DNA of 28,035 nucleotides, from NCBI GenBank assembly GCA_016927965.1, contig JAFGLP010000045.1, positions 1-28,035 of the forward strand, read 5' to 3'. A model generated the notes under the pieces. The model searched no databases and had not been told where the DNA came from. It saw only the letters and a program-made list of their open reading frames with translations. The stretch is from Dehalococcoidia bacterium. Lineage in GTDB: Bacteria; Chloroflexota; Dehalococcoidia; GIF9; UBA5629. Below are positions 16,471 through 23,420 of this stretch, piece by piece. The position numbers and the translations under genes were made by a program. Position 1 is the stretch's first letter, and each line of letters opens with the position of its first letter.

Positions 16471-16866
16471 ATGGATAGGAAGAGGGGATTATGGATATCG
16501 CTATATAAAGGTTTCAAAGATACTGTTGTTCCTGTTTTATTTGCAGCAAGTTTATTTACCCTTTTATCAAAGGCAATTATATGTAAATTCCCAAATTACG
16601 AGGGTATTTTAACAATGTTAGGGTGGGTGATTCCTTTAATAGTCTTGCTTGGTTTTGGGTTGTTATGGTTAGTTCTTGTAATTACATATAAGGTTGGCAA
16701 GAATAAAAACAATGAAGAAATAGAGTATCGTACTGCTAAAGATAAAGAGATTGATGTTATTAAAGAAAGGTTGAGCAAATTTGAGATTTATCAAGATAAA
16801 TTGAATAGACTGCTATTAAGTCATTTAGAAGATAAAAATACTCATAAAAAAGGCGAGGAAAAATGA
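16471..16866 (+). CDS. Small two-TM protein with C-terminal coiled coil, unknown function
   Basis: A 131-residue membrane protein that I do not recognise. Hydrophobic segments lie at about 19-38 and 46-72. The C-terminal 83-120 is charged with heptad-like leucines (IDVIKERLSKFEIYQDKLNR), a likely cytoplasmic coiled coil. Codon use is far richer in A and T than in the neighbours (many AAA, AAT, ATT, TTA), suggesting acquisition from elsewhere. No ribosome site is visible in the 20 bases before the ATG, so it may be leaderless or start elsewhere. Holin-like or phage-derived origin is possible but unsupported. Confidence 0.55.
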   Translation: MDRKRGLWISLYKGFKDTVVPVLFAASLFTLLSKAIICKFPNYEGILTMLGWVIPLIVLLGFGLLWLVLVITYKVGKNKNNEEIEYRTAKDKEIDVIKERLSKFEIYQDKLNRLLLSHLEDKNTHKKGEEK

Positions 16867-16953
16867 ACTATTTAAGTCCCTGTTATCAAGGGATAATTAC
16901 GTTATTATATTAACCCAGTAAACACCTGAACCAGGATACAAGCAGGAGGTTAT

Positions 16954-17886
16954 ATGAAACGGGCGTTACTTTGCATACTCAGTGCTATATTACTGTTTCC
17001 ATTGTTGTTTTTGCCATCACCTGTTCTGAGCCATATGCCGTATCCCTGGCCCCTGGTATCAACATTACCCGCAACATCGATCACATATTCTTCAGCTGTA
17101 CTTAATGGAGAATTGACCCAGTTAACGGGATGGGTACCCTGTGCACTTGTCTCATTTGAATATGGAGAAAAATCCGGTCAGTATACTTTTGAATCCACCC
17201 AAACAGTAAACTGTGATAATGGCACATTTAGAGCCACTATCGGTAATCTGAAACCTTGCACAACATATTATGTAGTTGCCAAGGCTGCACGTGTTACCAC
17301 CGCAAATGTTACAAATATTGATACAGGGCTTCATGGGGCAGGGATTGGGCTGGATATCGGGGGATCCATTAAAAAGCTTTTTAGTGCGGCCTGTACTGTC
17401 TATGGTAATGAAATAATATTTAAAACACTTGGTTGCGATCTGATCAGGCCTGCCGGACAGGGTACTTCCGGAAGCTCATCATCAGTGCAGTCGCCGACTG
17501 GTCCAGTGCCAATGTCCAACATTATCGTACAAAGCGCGAGTATAGCAGCAAACAGAGTAGGTCCAGGGGACAGGTTAGACGTAACAGCCTTCCTGACTAA
17601 TAATGGCAATTCCAGTGGCGATGCCAGGGTAGCATTATACGTTAGCGGACAGGAGGTGGATTGTAAGGGCATTACTCTCACTGAAGGACAAACATCATCC
17701 GTTCACTTCCAGGTGAGCCGAAATGTACCCGGTACATATGATGTTTACGTTAACAGCGTTTCAGCCGGCAGTTTCACAGTAGACCAATTTGCCAACAATG
17801 ATTTCCTCATCTACGGAATCATAGGGTTATTCATGCTGGGTATTGCGAGCACTTTGCACTTAATAATGAGAAGACGTACAAATTAA
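16954..17886 (+). CDS. Exported FN3-like/CARDB protein with C-terminal membrane anchor
   Basis: A 310-residue surface protein. A signal peptide spans residues 1 to about 26 (KR then a long hydrophobic core). Residues 36-115 resemble a fibronectin type III-like domain (SSAVLNGELT, FEYGEKSG, LKPCTTYYVVAKA). After a Ser/Gly linker (GTSGSSSSVQSPTGP) comes a CARDB-like beta-sandwich at about 190-278 (VTAFLTNNGNSSGDARVALY, GTYDVYVNSVSAGSF). A C-terminal TM helix at about 286-304 is followed by MRRRTN, so the protein is anchored with its domains outside. AGGAGG four bases before ATG supports the start. It ends at a strong terminator. A role in adhesion or envelope structure is likely; no enzyme motif is visible. 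Confidence 0.8.
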   Translation: MKRALLCILSAILLFPLLFLPSPVLSHMPYPWPLVSTLPATSITYSSAVLNGELTQLTGWVPCALVSFEYGEKSGQYTFESTQTVNCDNGTFRATIGNLKPCTTYYVVAKAARVTTANVTNIDTGLHGAGIGLDIGGSIKKLFSAACTVYGNEIIFKTLGCDLIRPAGQGTSGSSSSVQSPTGPVPMSNIIVQSASIAANRVGPGDRLDVTAFLTNNGNSSGDARVALYVSGQEVDCKGITLTEGQTSSVHFQVSRNVPGTYDVYVNSVSAGSFTVDQFANNDFLIYGIIGLFMLGIASTLHLIMRRRTN

Positions 17887-17910
17887 TACAATATCACGAA
17901 GGATAAAGTC

Positions 17911-17944
17911 AGGGGGCATGTCAATTGGCTTGCCCCCTTTGTTT
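17911..17944 (+). terminator. Intrinsic terminator after the FN3/CARDB gene
   Basis: The GC-rich stem AGGGGGCA (17911-17918) pairs with TGCCCCCT (17931-17938), with a 12-base loop, followed by TTTGTTTG. It lies 25 bases after the stop codon. Confidence 0.85.
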
Positions 17945-18027
17945 GATGATTATAATCCCGGGGCTGATTGGGCAATACTATCTGGAAGCTATTTATCTAA
18001 CTGGCACTATCGATGTCAAATTTATAC

Positions 18028-18216
18028 CTATATGTTGAACAATTTATAGTATTTTAACCTTACCCCGCGTTGAGTAGTGCCAGCCCAACCCGTATATGTG
18101 TCTGACATACAGCCTGTGACGAGAATGCCACCAGTGAGGATTACGAAAATCAGTATTAACATACTTGATGCTTGATTATACCTTCGGTTTTCACAAGTTT
18201 CATGGTTATAGTACAT
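18028..18216 (-). CDS. Possible small lipoprotein
   Basis: A minus-strand frame of about 62 codons from the ATG at 18216 (GTG at 18228 and an internal ATG at 18162 are alternatives). A short N-region with RR is followed by LILIFVILTGGILVTGC, a hydrophobic core ending in a convincing lipobox (VTGC), then about 25 residues. Translation signals are weak, and such a short tail is unusual. It begins just after a coding-like fragment on the same strand, so the two may be remnants of one locus. Confidence 0.35.
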   Translation of the reverse strand: MYYNHETCENRRYNQASSMLILIFVILTGGILVTGCMSDTYTGWAGTTQRGVRLKYYKLFNI

Positions 18217-18237
18217 GTCCCGCAACACCTGCCATGT

Positions 18238-18440
18238 TTAAATACTTGTGGTTTCGCGCAATCTTCTACTTGTAACTATGACTTCCCCGGTATCAAGGTC
18301 GAACTCGATTGTTCTACCATAGGTACCGCCCGTATCCGCGCATTTTATATGCACATGCTCCTCTGCCAGTAATTGCCTGATGCTACTCAGGTTCAGATCC
18401 CCGATGCAGGGAAAATCAGGATTTCCAATCGTAATATCGG
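18238..18440 (-). pseudogene. Coding-like fragment abutting the 3' end of tRNA-Lys
   Basis: Read on the minus strand directly after the tRNA CCA, this frame gives a sequence with real-protein character: SSIRQLLAEEHVHIKCADTG, then GGTYGRTIEFDLDTGEVIVT, then SRRLRETTSI and a stop. It has a helix, a Cys-containing turn and two beta strands. There is no ATG, GTG or TTG in frame between the tRNA and the start of this similarity; a CTG with GGGGAT before it is the only candidate. It may be the tail of a gene cut by rearrangement at the tRNA, or a small gene with a rare start. Confidence 0.35.
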
Positions 18441-18516
18441 TGGTAGGCCGTGTAGGAATCGAACCTACGACCCACTGATTAAAAGTCAGTTGCTCTACCA
18501 ACTGAGCTAACGGCCC
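18441..18516 (-). tRNA. tRNA-Lys(UUU)
   Basis: On the minus strand the gene starts GGGCCGTTAGCTCAGTTGG and has the anticodon loop CTTTTAA (anticodon TTT, Lys). A canonical T-arm GGTTCGATTCC and an acceptor end ACGGCCT pair with the 5' end. Discriminator A and an encoded CCA follow, 76 bases in all. A promoter is possible at 18555-18583. Confidence 0.96.
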
Positions 18517-18554
18517 CTGATTAATGGCCTGCATCTCTGCAAAACCAGATAAAA

Positions 18555-18583
18555 AGTCTATCATATACTGCCTTCACAGGCAA
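18555..18583 (-). promoter_or_regulatory. Candidate promoter of tRNA-Lys
   Basis: On the minus strand, TTGCCT (18578-18583) and TAGACT (18555-18560) have 17-base spacing, about 39 bases upstream of the mature 5' end. Confidence 0.4.
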
Positions 18584-18778
18584 TTGCGCTTGTCGATTTA
18601 TCACTTGACATAATTATTTTCTTTTAACTTAACCTATTTTCATGGAGCATACCCCACCAAAGTACTACCTTAAAAAGTACCGATGGGTGATGTTCACAAT
18701 ATCAGCAAAGGCTTATGCTTATGTTCGTAAAGAAAATATTGACGACATAATAGATTCAACCTGAATGAGGTGTTGATA

Positions 18779-19255
18779 ATGAAAACTTCAGTTATTAGTG
18801 AACAGGTATCAGCTATTGATGTATCCAGCATTCGCCCGCGTGTCGCGGAGCTGGAAAGGGATGATCTGGAAAACATACTGTCATACCAGAGACTGCTTGC
18901 CGGTAAGAACATCACACGCACAATTATGAGGCAATCTAAAGACGCCATTTTTATCACCACAGGTGACGGCCGCTTTGTTGATGTAAACCAGCCGCTGATG
19001 GACCTGCTTTGTTATGATGTTGAAGACATCGTGGGGCAGCCCATCAGCAATATCTGTGTCAATCCCTCAGACGGAGAAGTGCTGCAGCTTGAAGTAGAGA
19101 AAAAAGGATATGTCATAGATTATAGAATCAGTTTCTACAAGAAAGACGGTACTGAATTACCATGCACTGTTACGTCCACAGTCCGCTGGTATAACGATGA
19201 GAGCATCCCGGGTAATCAGCCGTTATTCAAATCCTGGATCAGAAAAGCCAATTAG
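18779..19255 (+). CDS. Stand-alone PAS-domain protein
   Basis: A 158-residue protein from the ATG at 18779, with GAGG eight bases upstream; the GTG at 18770 lies inside that ribosome site. After a helical lead (about 15-55) comes a PAS domain at about 60-145: SKDAIFITTGDGRFVDVNQP, then LLCYDVEDIVGQPISNI, and YRISFYKKDGTELPC. No kinase, GGDEF or other output domain follows. The last dozen residues (NQPLFKSWIRKAN) replace the usual end of a PAS/PAC unit. It may be a partner sensor or a truncated sensor kinase. The +1 frame after about 19220 reads a short IQILDQKSQLAILE-like helix, but this is not enough to prove a frameshift. The ligand is unknown. Confidence 0.75.
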   Translation: MKTSVISEQVSAIDVSSIRPRVAELERDDLENILSYQRLLAGKNITRTIMRQSKDAIFITTGDGRFVDVNQPLMDLLCYDVEDIVGQPISNICVNPSDGEVLQLEVEKKGYVIDYRISFYKKDGTELPCTVTSTVRWYNDESIPGNQPLFKSWIRKAN

Positions 19256-19378
19256 CGATACTCGAATATCAATATATTACTTACTATTCTGTCTAATTAG
19301 TCTGCAAAGTTAGTAAGTGTCGACTATGCCCCGCATATAGCGAACGGTATGTTCCTTCGCTGATATTTTAGAGGGAAA

Positions 19379-19453
19379 TGGAGCGGGTGACGGGATTCGA
19401 ACCCGTGACATCTTGCTTGGGAAGCAAGCGCTCTACCGCTGAGTTACACCCGC
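19379..19453 (-). tRNA. tRNA-Gly(CCC)
   Basis: Minus strand, starting GCGGGTGTAACTCAGCGG. The anticodon stem CTTGC/GCAAG encloses TTCCCAA (anticodon CCC, Gly). The T-arm is GGGTTCGAATCCC, the acceptor closes with CACCCGC, the discriminator is T, and CCA is encoded. It reads glycine GGG codons. Confidence 0.96.
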
Positions 19454-19707
19454 ATGTAAAGAACCTGATTATATTAGTTATAAAATAACCGTTGTGTCAA
19501 GTAGACCACAAATACAATGTATTTAACCAGCCATCAACTTTCAATATATTTATCCCCTTTTTATTTAACTACAGCATCAACACCGGGGACATTCTGCCTG
19601 ATTGGACTATAGATTGAAAGCACTCCCCCCATCAGTCATCAGGCTTGAATATGCTCTTAAATAAATATACAATCATCAAAACTTGTATTTCAGATGCGGA
19701 GGCGGAC
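19454..19707. other. Intergenic stretch upstream of the acyl-CoA synthetase alpha gene
   Basis: About 250 AT-rich bases. The frame of the next gene is open from 19645, but the first 21 codons lack family similarity and the ribosome site lies at the internal ATG, so they are not counted as coding. No hairpin was found. Confidence 0.4.
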
Positions 19708-21147
19708 ATGCCTGAATTTTCACTTGATTCTGTCTTTAAACCATCCTCAATTGCTATCGCCGGGGTTTCACAGGACATTTCTACACCCAATATGGCCCAG
19801 AGATACGCGATAAGTCTGTGGGATTTTGGTTTCAAAGGTAAGATTTACCCCGTGCATCCCTCGGGTGGGCGTTTTTATGACATTGAGATTTACCGCAATA
19901 TTAAAGATATACCCGGACCCGTGGACCTGTTAGTATCAGCAATACCTGCCAGGTTCACCCCACAATTAATTGAGGATGCATGTATCAAAGGTGTAAAAGC
20001 TGTTCACCTCTTTACATCAGGGTACAGTGAGATAGAAGATGAGATCGGGAAAAACCTGGAAAAGGAGATACTCAGGATCGCTCGCAAATCGGGGGTACGC
20101 ATTATCGGGCCCAATTGTATGGGTATCTATAATCCCCAGTCAGGACTCACTTTTGCATCACAATATCCCGATCAGACCGGTTTCCCGCAGAAGCCGGGAA
20201 CTGCCGGGCTGATATCGCAGAGCGGGGGAAACTGCATATTCTGCATCAGGGATGCTTTTTCAAGGGACATCTTTTTCAGCAAAGCAATCAGCTACGGCAA
20301 TGCGGCCGACCTGAATGAAACAGATTACCTGGAATATATGGCTGACGATCCGGATACAAAGATCATATTGATGTACATTGAAGGAGTTAAAGACGGTAAG
20401 CGCTTCAGCAAAGTATTGAGAAGGGCGGCTTCCATCAAGCCGATAGTAATAAACAAAGGTGGAACTACTGAAACAGGCGCCCGGACATGCGCATCGCACA
20501 CCAGCGCCGTTGCCGGCAAAGCTGATATATGGCATGACCTTATCAAACAGGCAGGCGCCATACAGGTAAACAGCATGTCGGAACTGGTGGATGTGGCCCT
20601 GATATTTAATAAATTTAAACGTCCCGCCGGAAAGAATGTAGCTCTTTTTGGCGTAGGCGGCGGGATAGCGGTACAGGCCTCGGATGAGATCGCCGGCGAA
20701 GGACTGCATATACCCTTACTTCATGGAGATATCCGCAAGGGCCTTCACAATATATATGGCTCGGAAGCGGGGAGCATCTTCAGAAATCCGATCGATATGT
20801 CTCTTTACAGCAATACCGATGCCCATGTCAATGCGGTTAAACTGGTGTCAGAGTCCAGCCAGATTGACATAATAATGATGCAGTTTCCATTCGACATGTA
20901 TGCTTTGCTCAACCGCAGAATACCAGCATCATTTTTTACGCAGGTGGTCACAGAAATCACCAGGGTAGTAAGTAAACCCATAGCCGTTGTTTTACATTTT
21001 GCCGTCAGCCATGATGGCAGGGCACTGATGGATGAGATGCAATCAAAGCTTGTTTCACTTAATTTGCCTGTCTTTCCTTCATTCTCCCGGGCTGCCTCAG
21101 CTATCCGCAAATATATAGATTATATTCATGGGCATGGTCATTCTTGA
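19708..21147 (+). CDS. Acyl-CoA synthetase (NDP-forming) alpha subunit
   Basis: A 479-residue alpha-type subunit of an ADP-forming acetate/acyl-CoA ligase (relative of succinyl-CoA synthetase). The CoA-binding Rossmann domain opens the protein (SIAIAGVSQD, YPVHPSGG, VDLLVSAIP). GPNCMGIYNP (134-143) and LISQSGGN (168-175) follow. The phosphohistidine loop CASHTSAVAG puts the catalytic His at 264. FGVGGGIAVQ begins the second flavodoxin-like domain. The ATP-grasp beta domain that fused enzymes carry is absent and no beta gene is in the window, so the partner must be encoded elsewhere. The ATG at 19708 has GGAGGCGG just upstream. Such enzymes make ATP from acyl-CoA in anaerobes. A regulator follows after 67 bases. 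Confidence 0.85.
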   Translation: MPEFSLDSVFKPSSIAIAGVSQDISTPNMAQRYAISLWDFGFKGKIYPVHPSGGRFYDIEIYRNIKDIPGPVDLLVSAIPARFTPQLIEDACIKGVKAVHLFTSGYSEIEDEIGKNLEKEILRIARKSGVRIIGPNCMGIYNPQSGLTFASQYPDQTGFPQKPGTAGLISQSGGNCIFCIRDAFSRDIFFSKAISYGNAADLNETDYLEYMADDPDTKIILMYIEGVKDGKRFSKVLRRAASIKPIVINKGGTTETGARTCASHTSAVAGKADIWHDLIKQAGAIQVNSMSELVDVALIFNKFKRPAGKNVALFGVGGGIAVQASDEIAGEGLHIPLLHGDIRKGLHNIYGSEAGSIFRNPIDMSLYSNTDAHVNAVKLVSESSQIDIIMMQFPFDMYALLNRRIPASFFTQVVTEITRVVSKPIAVVLHFAVSHDGRALMDEMQSKLVSLNLPVFPSFSRAASAIRKYIDYIHGHGHS

Positions 21148-21214
21148 ACAGACCGTTTCATAAATCGATGCAACCGGCATCAAGACACAATTTATGAGAT
21201 GATAATATTAAAAA

Positions 21215-22003
21215 ATGATAGAAATTCTTCAAAATAAATATTCTGCTACAAGATTTGAAATCCTTGTGGAAATCGCAGCATCCGGGCCGAACATCCAGCA
21301 GAGGCAGATCGCATCCAAACTTGGGATCACTCCGCAAGCGATATCAGATTACATACAGAAAATGGTAGTGGACGGATTTGTCATATCAACAGGGCGCTCC
21401 AGCTACAGCGTGAGTGTAACTGGCGTTAACTGGATGCTTGAGATGCTGCGGGAACTGCGCGATTACCTTTCACGCGTTAACGGTATTATCACTGATATTA
21501 CTACCTGTGCCGCCATAGCCGAGAGCGATTTAGTCAAAGGGCAAGCGGTAGGGCTCATAATGAAAGACGGCCTTCTCTTTGCCAGTCCGGATGCCGGTGG
21601 CCCGGCCAGGGGAATTTCTCTTGCTTCTGTAAAAAAGGGGCAGGATGCGGGGATAACCAGTATCGAGGGATTGGTAGACCTGAAAATTAAGAAGATGACA
21701 GTTATACAGGTACCTGCTATCAATAAAGGCGGCTCCGCAGCGGTAGACCTGCATCTGCTTAAATCTCATCTAAGCACTACCATACATATAGGGGCGATTG
21801 GGATTGAAGCTCTGGTGGCCTTACGCCGTGCCGGATTTGAACCAAAATATCAGTACGGTGTCTCAGAGGCTGCAATTGAAGCAGTGCATTGCGGGTTACC
21901 AGTTGTGATTGTATGCACCGCAGATGCATTTACAGGACTTCTTAAAAAAATCCATGCCGAAAGCCTGGATTACGAACTGGTAGACCTGACAAAAGAGACA
22001 TAA
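21215..22003 (+). CDS. wHTH transcriptional regulator with C-terminal ligand-like domain (archaeal DUF7839-like)
   Basis: A 262-residue protein. Residues 12-70 form a winged helix-turn-helix of the MarR/Lrp-like class (FEILVEIAASG, QRQIASKLGITPQAISDYIQ, DGFVISTGRSSYSVS). The rest has a Gly/Ala-rich alpha/beta character (GQAVGLIMKDGLLFASP, AVDLHLLKSHLSTTIHIGAIG, GLPVVIVCTADAF) that suggests a small-molecule-binding domain. From memory the architecture is best known in archaeal regulators (DUF7839). The ATG has only a weak upstream GAGATGA. It follows the acyl-CoA synthetase alpha gene by 67 bases on the same strand, so it may sense a related acyl-CoA or nucleotide. The exact ligand is unknown. 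Confidence 0.7.
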   Translation: MIEILQNKYSATRFEILVEIAASGPNIQQRQIASKLGITPQAISDYIQKMVVDGFVISTGRSSYSVSVTGVNWMLEMLRELRDYLSRVNGIITDITTCAAIAESDLVKGQAVGLIMKDGLLFASPDAGGPARGISLASVKKGQDAGITSIEGLVDLKIKKMTVIQVPAINKGGSAAVDLHLLKSHLSTTIHIGAIGIEALVALRRAGFEPKYQYGVSEAAIEAVHCGLPVVIVCTADAFTGLLKKIHAESLDYELVDLTKET

Positions 22004-22052
22004 AATTCCGATATGCCCTGCTGGCCGGATTAAAAGCAGTCTTCAGTCAGTA

Positions 22053-22826
22053 TTAATAACCGCAGCTGCTTTTACAACTGCCGCCCGAACAATGCCCCCA
22101 TGTCGAAAATTTCTCTTGCAGATATGTATCAACATATTTTGTACTTGAGCTGCCTGATCCGCTATCCATAGAGCTGGACGGCAGAATATATTCAACCTCA
22201 ATATCCTGTCCAGCAACACTTATAGATGGATCTGTAATAGTCGAAACCGGGGTAGGTGTAGTATCCGGTGCAGGAGAAAGAGTACTGCCTGATACAGCCC
22301 ATCGCCCAGTTGAAGTTTCAGATACTTGTTGTGATGCATTAGCTGCCGGCTGTGATTCAGATACTATGGAGGAAATCGGCTTGTTCAGCAAGAAGTCCAG
22401 GCCCACTATTAGGACAGCCCCGGACAACAAAACCGACAAAATGGTACCCAATACCCGTTTCTTTTGAGGCTTATTTTGTCCCAATTCCCTGATTTGATAC
22501 GGGTTATAATTTGCCTGCGGCCGCATTTCTGTTAAGCAAACCGGGCAATGAGAAAGATATTTACCAACCCAATTATTGCAATAGGGACATACGTAATAAT
22601 AGTATTCGTGGCAATTCACACATACAACAGCTCCAGCCGGATTCGTGGAACCGCATCTGTAACAGGCAAAATGCTGTGAACCTGGTGCCGCAACGCTGCC
22701 GCCCCTGCCCTGATGAGGACGTACGACAAAGTCTTTTTTCTGAATTGTCCCGCCGCAGCGGATGCAGTAATATGCACTCTCAACATTCATTGTGCCACAG
22801 ACATTACATTGCATGTATTGACGCAA
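22053..22826 (-). CDS. Triple zinc-ribbon membrane protein with Cys-rich C-terminal tail
   Basis: A 257-residue protein from a TTG at 22826 (an ATG at 22814 is an alternative; neither has a good ribosome site). The N-terminal half carries three CxxC...CxxC zinc ribbons: Cys7/10-21/24, 55/58-69/72 and 80/83-94/97. A single TM helix lies at about 126-146. The outer part is Ser/Thr/Pro-rich (TTPTPVSTITDPS) and ends in a Cys/Gly tail WGHCSGGSCKSSCGY (Cys246, 251, 255). Zinc ribbons would be cytoplasmic and the tail outside. It is convergent with the wHTH gene. It could link cytosolic nucleic acid or protein binding to an envelope structure; the function is unknown. Confidence 0.72.
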   Translation of the reverse strand: MRQYMQCNVCGTMNVESAYYCIRCGGTIQKKDFVVRPHQGRGGSVAAPGSQHFACYRCGSTNPAGAVVCVNCHEYYYYVCPYCNNWVGKYLSHCPVCLTEMRPQANYNPYQIRELGQNKPQKKRVLGTILSVLLSGAVLIVGLDFLLNKPISSIVSESQPAANASQQVSETSTGRWAVSGSTLSPAPDTTPTPVSTITDPSISVAGQDIEVEYILPSSSMDSGSGSSSTKYVDTYLQEKFSTWGHCSGGSCKSSCGY

Positions 22827-22978
22827 TTTCTGTCACACCATCTATATATTTGCCTAACTGCATAATAACACTATTGAAGTAATAATATCATCAAGTTACA
22901 TGGAATACCTAATCGAAACAATTAGAAACACAATAATAATAGTCACTATTTTCAATGATGACGCGGCATTGCAGCGGT

Positions 22979-22996
22979 CCTACAATAATATGTAGG
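22979..22996. promoter_or_regulatory. Palindrome CCTACA / TGTAGG upstream of small peptide gene
   Basis: Perfect six-base arms around ATAATA, ending 43 bases before the ATG of the small membrane peptide gene. It is an operator or leader hairpin candidate. No convincing -35/-10 pair was found. Confidence 0.35.
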
Positions 22997-23039
22997 AAAT
23001 AGTAATAGGTACTTTGAATAAAGGCAACGAGGTGAGCAA

Positions 23040-23165
23040 ATGATACAACTATTGGTCCTTTTGGCGTTGTGTTTACCGGCGATAGCATTGATAGGCGTGA
23101 TAATACACGACCACGTTAGCAGAGCTACTATGCGGATCCCATCAGATGATAGCTGGTATAAATAG
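23040..23165 (+). CDS. 41-residue small membrane protein
   Basis: A short gene: ATG with GAGGTG seven bases upstream, 41 codons, TAG, then an intrinsic terminator 24 bases later. The product begins MIQLLVLLALCLPAIALIGV, a single TM helix (about 2-23), then a short charged tail (HDHVSRATMRIPSDDSWYK). Ribosome site, clean frame and dedicated terminator together argue that it is real. I do not recognise the family. The opposite-strand frame (22952-23182) is a shadow. It might be a regulatory peptide, a subunit of a larger complex, or a small toxin-like peptide. Confidence 0.7.
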   Translation: MIQLLVLLALCLPAIALIGVIIHDHVSRATMRIPSDDSWYK

Positions 23166-23188
23166 TTACGGTTGTTAACCATATTGAT

Positions 23189-23227
23189 AAGACCCTGCTG
23201 GCACAGGCAGCAGGGTCTTTTTATTTA
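23189..23227 (+). terminator. Strong intrinsic terminator after the small membrane protein gene
   Basis: The 12-bp stem AAGACCCTGCTG (23189-23200) pairs with CAGCAGGGTCTT (23208-23219), with a seven-base loop, followed by a T-rich run (TTTTATTTATT). Confidence 0.92.
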
Positions 23228-23341
23228 TTGGAAGCAGCGTAATAGTACGGACCATTACTATAATACTATGAAAACCGGTACCGTTAGGTGATACCCTTAA
23301 TAACAATCTTAGGGTACTCTATATATATGCTAAAACGATAC

Positions 23342-23365
23342 TTAATCAGTTTTCCTCCTGATTAA
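23342..23365 (-). repeat. Hairpin with GAGG in its loop
   Basis: The perfect eight-base arms TTAATCAG and CTGATTAA have an eight-base loop that reads GAGGAAAA on the minus strand. It lies downstream of the CARDB lipoprotein gene. No gene starts within reach of the loop motif on that strand. Confidence 0.4.
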
Positions 23366-23377
23366 TATCACCCGGGG

Positions 23378-23417
23378 GTGCCGTTGCAGGGGTCTCAAAA
23401 CAAGCCTGCGGCGGCAC
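23378..23417 (-). terminator. GC-rich hairpin directly after the CARDB lipoprotein stop
   Basis: Arms 23378-23390 and 23405-23417 form a 13-bp stem with two U-G wobbles and a 14-base loop, three bases after the stop codon on the minus strand. No T-run follows, so it is a terminator without a clear tail or an mRNA 3' stabiliser. Confidence 0.5.
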
Positions 23418-23420
23418 TGG

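Noticed and set aside
18238..18564. A 108-codon open frame spanning tRNA-Lys
   Set aside because: The part containing GPLAQLVEQLTFNQWVVGSI is the usual false translation of a tRNA gene. Only the segment after the tRNA has coding character and is reported as a fragment.
22032..22073. AAAAGCAG / CTGCTTTT inverted repeat near convergent gene ends
   Set aside because: The loop is 26 bases and one arm lies inside the zinc-ribbon coding region, so chance is more likely than a terminator.
22952..23182. Minus-strand 76-codon frame opposite the small membrane peptide
   Set aside because: It overlaps the better-supported plus-strand gene and its terminator spacing, and has no ribosome site or domain.
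23292..23316. TACCCT / AGGGTA inverted repeat between the small-protein terminator and the lipoprotein 3' end
   Set aside because: Six-base arms, no T-run in either direction, and no nearby gene start.
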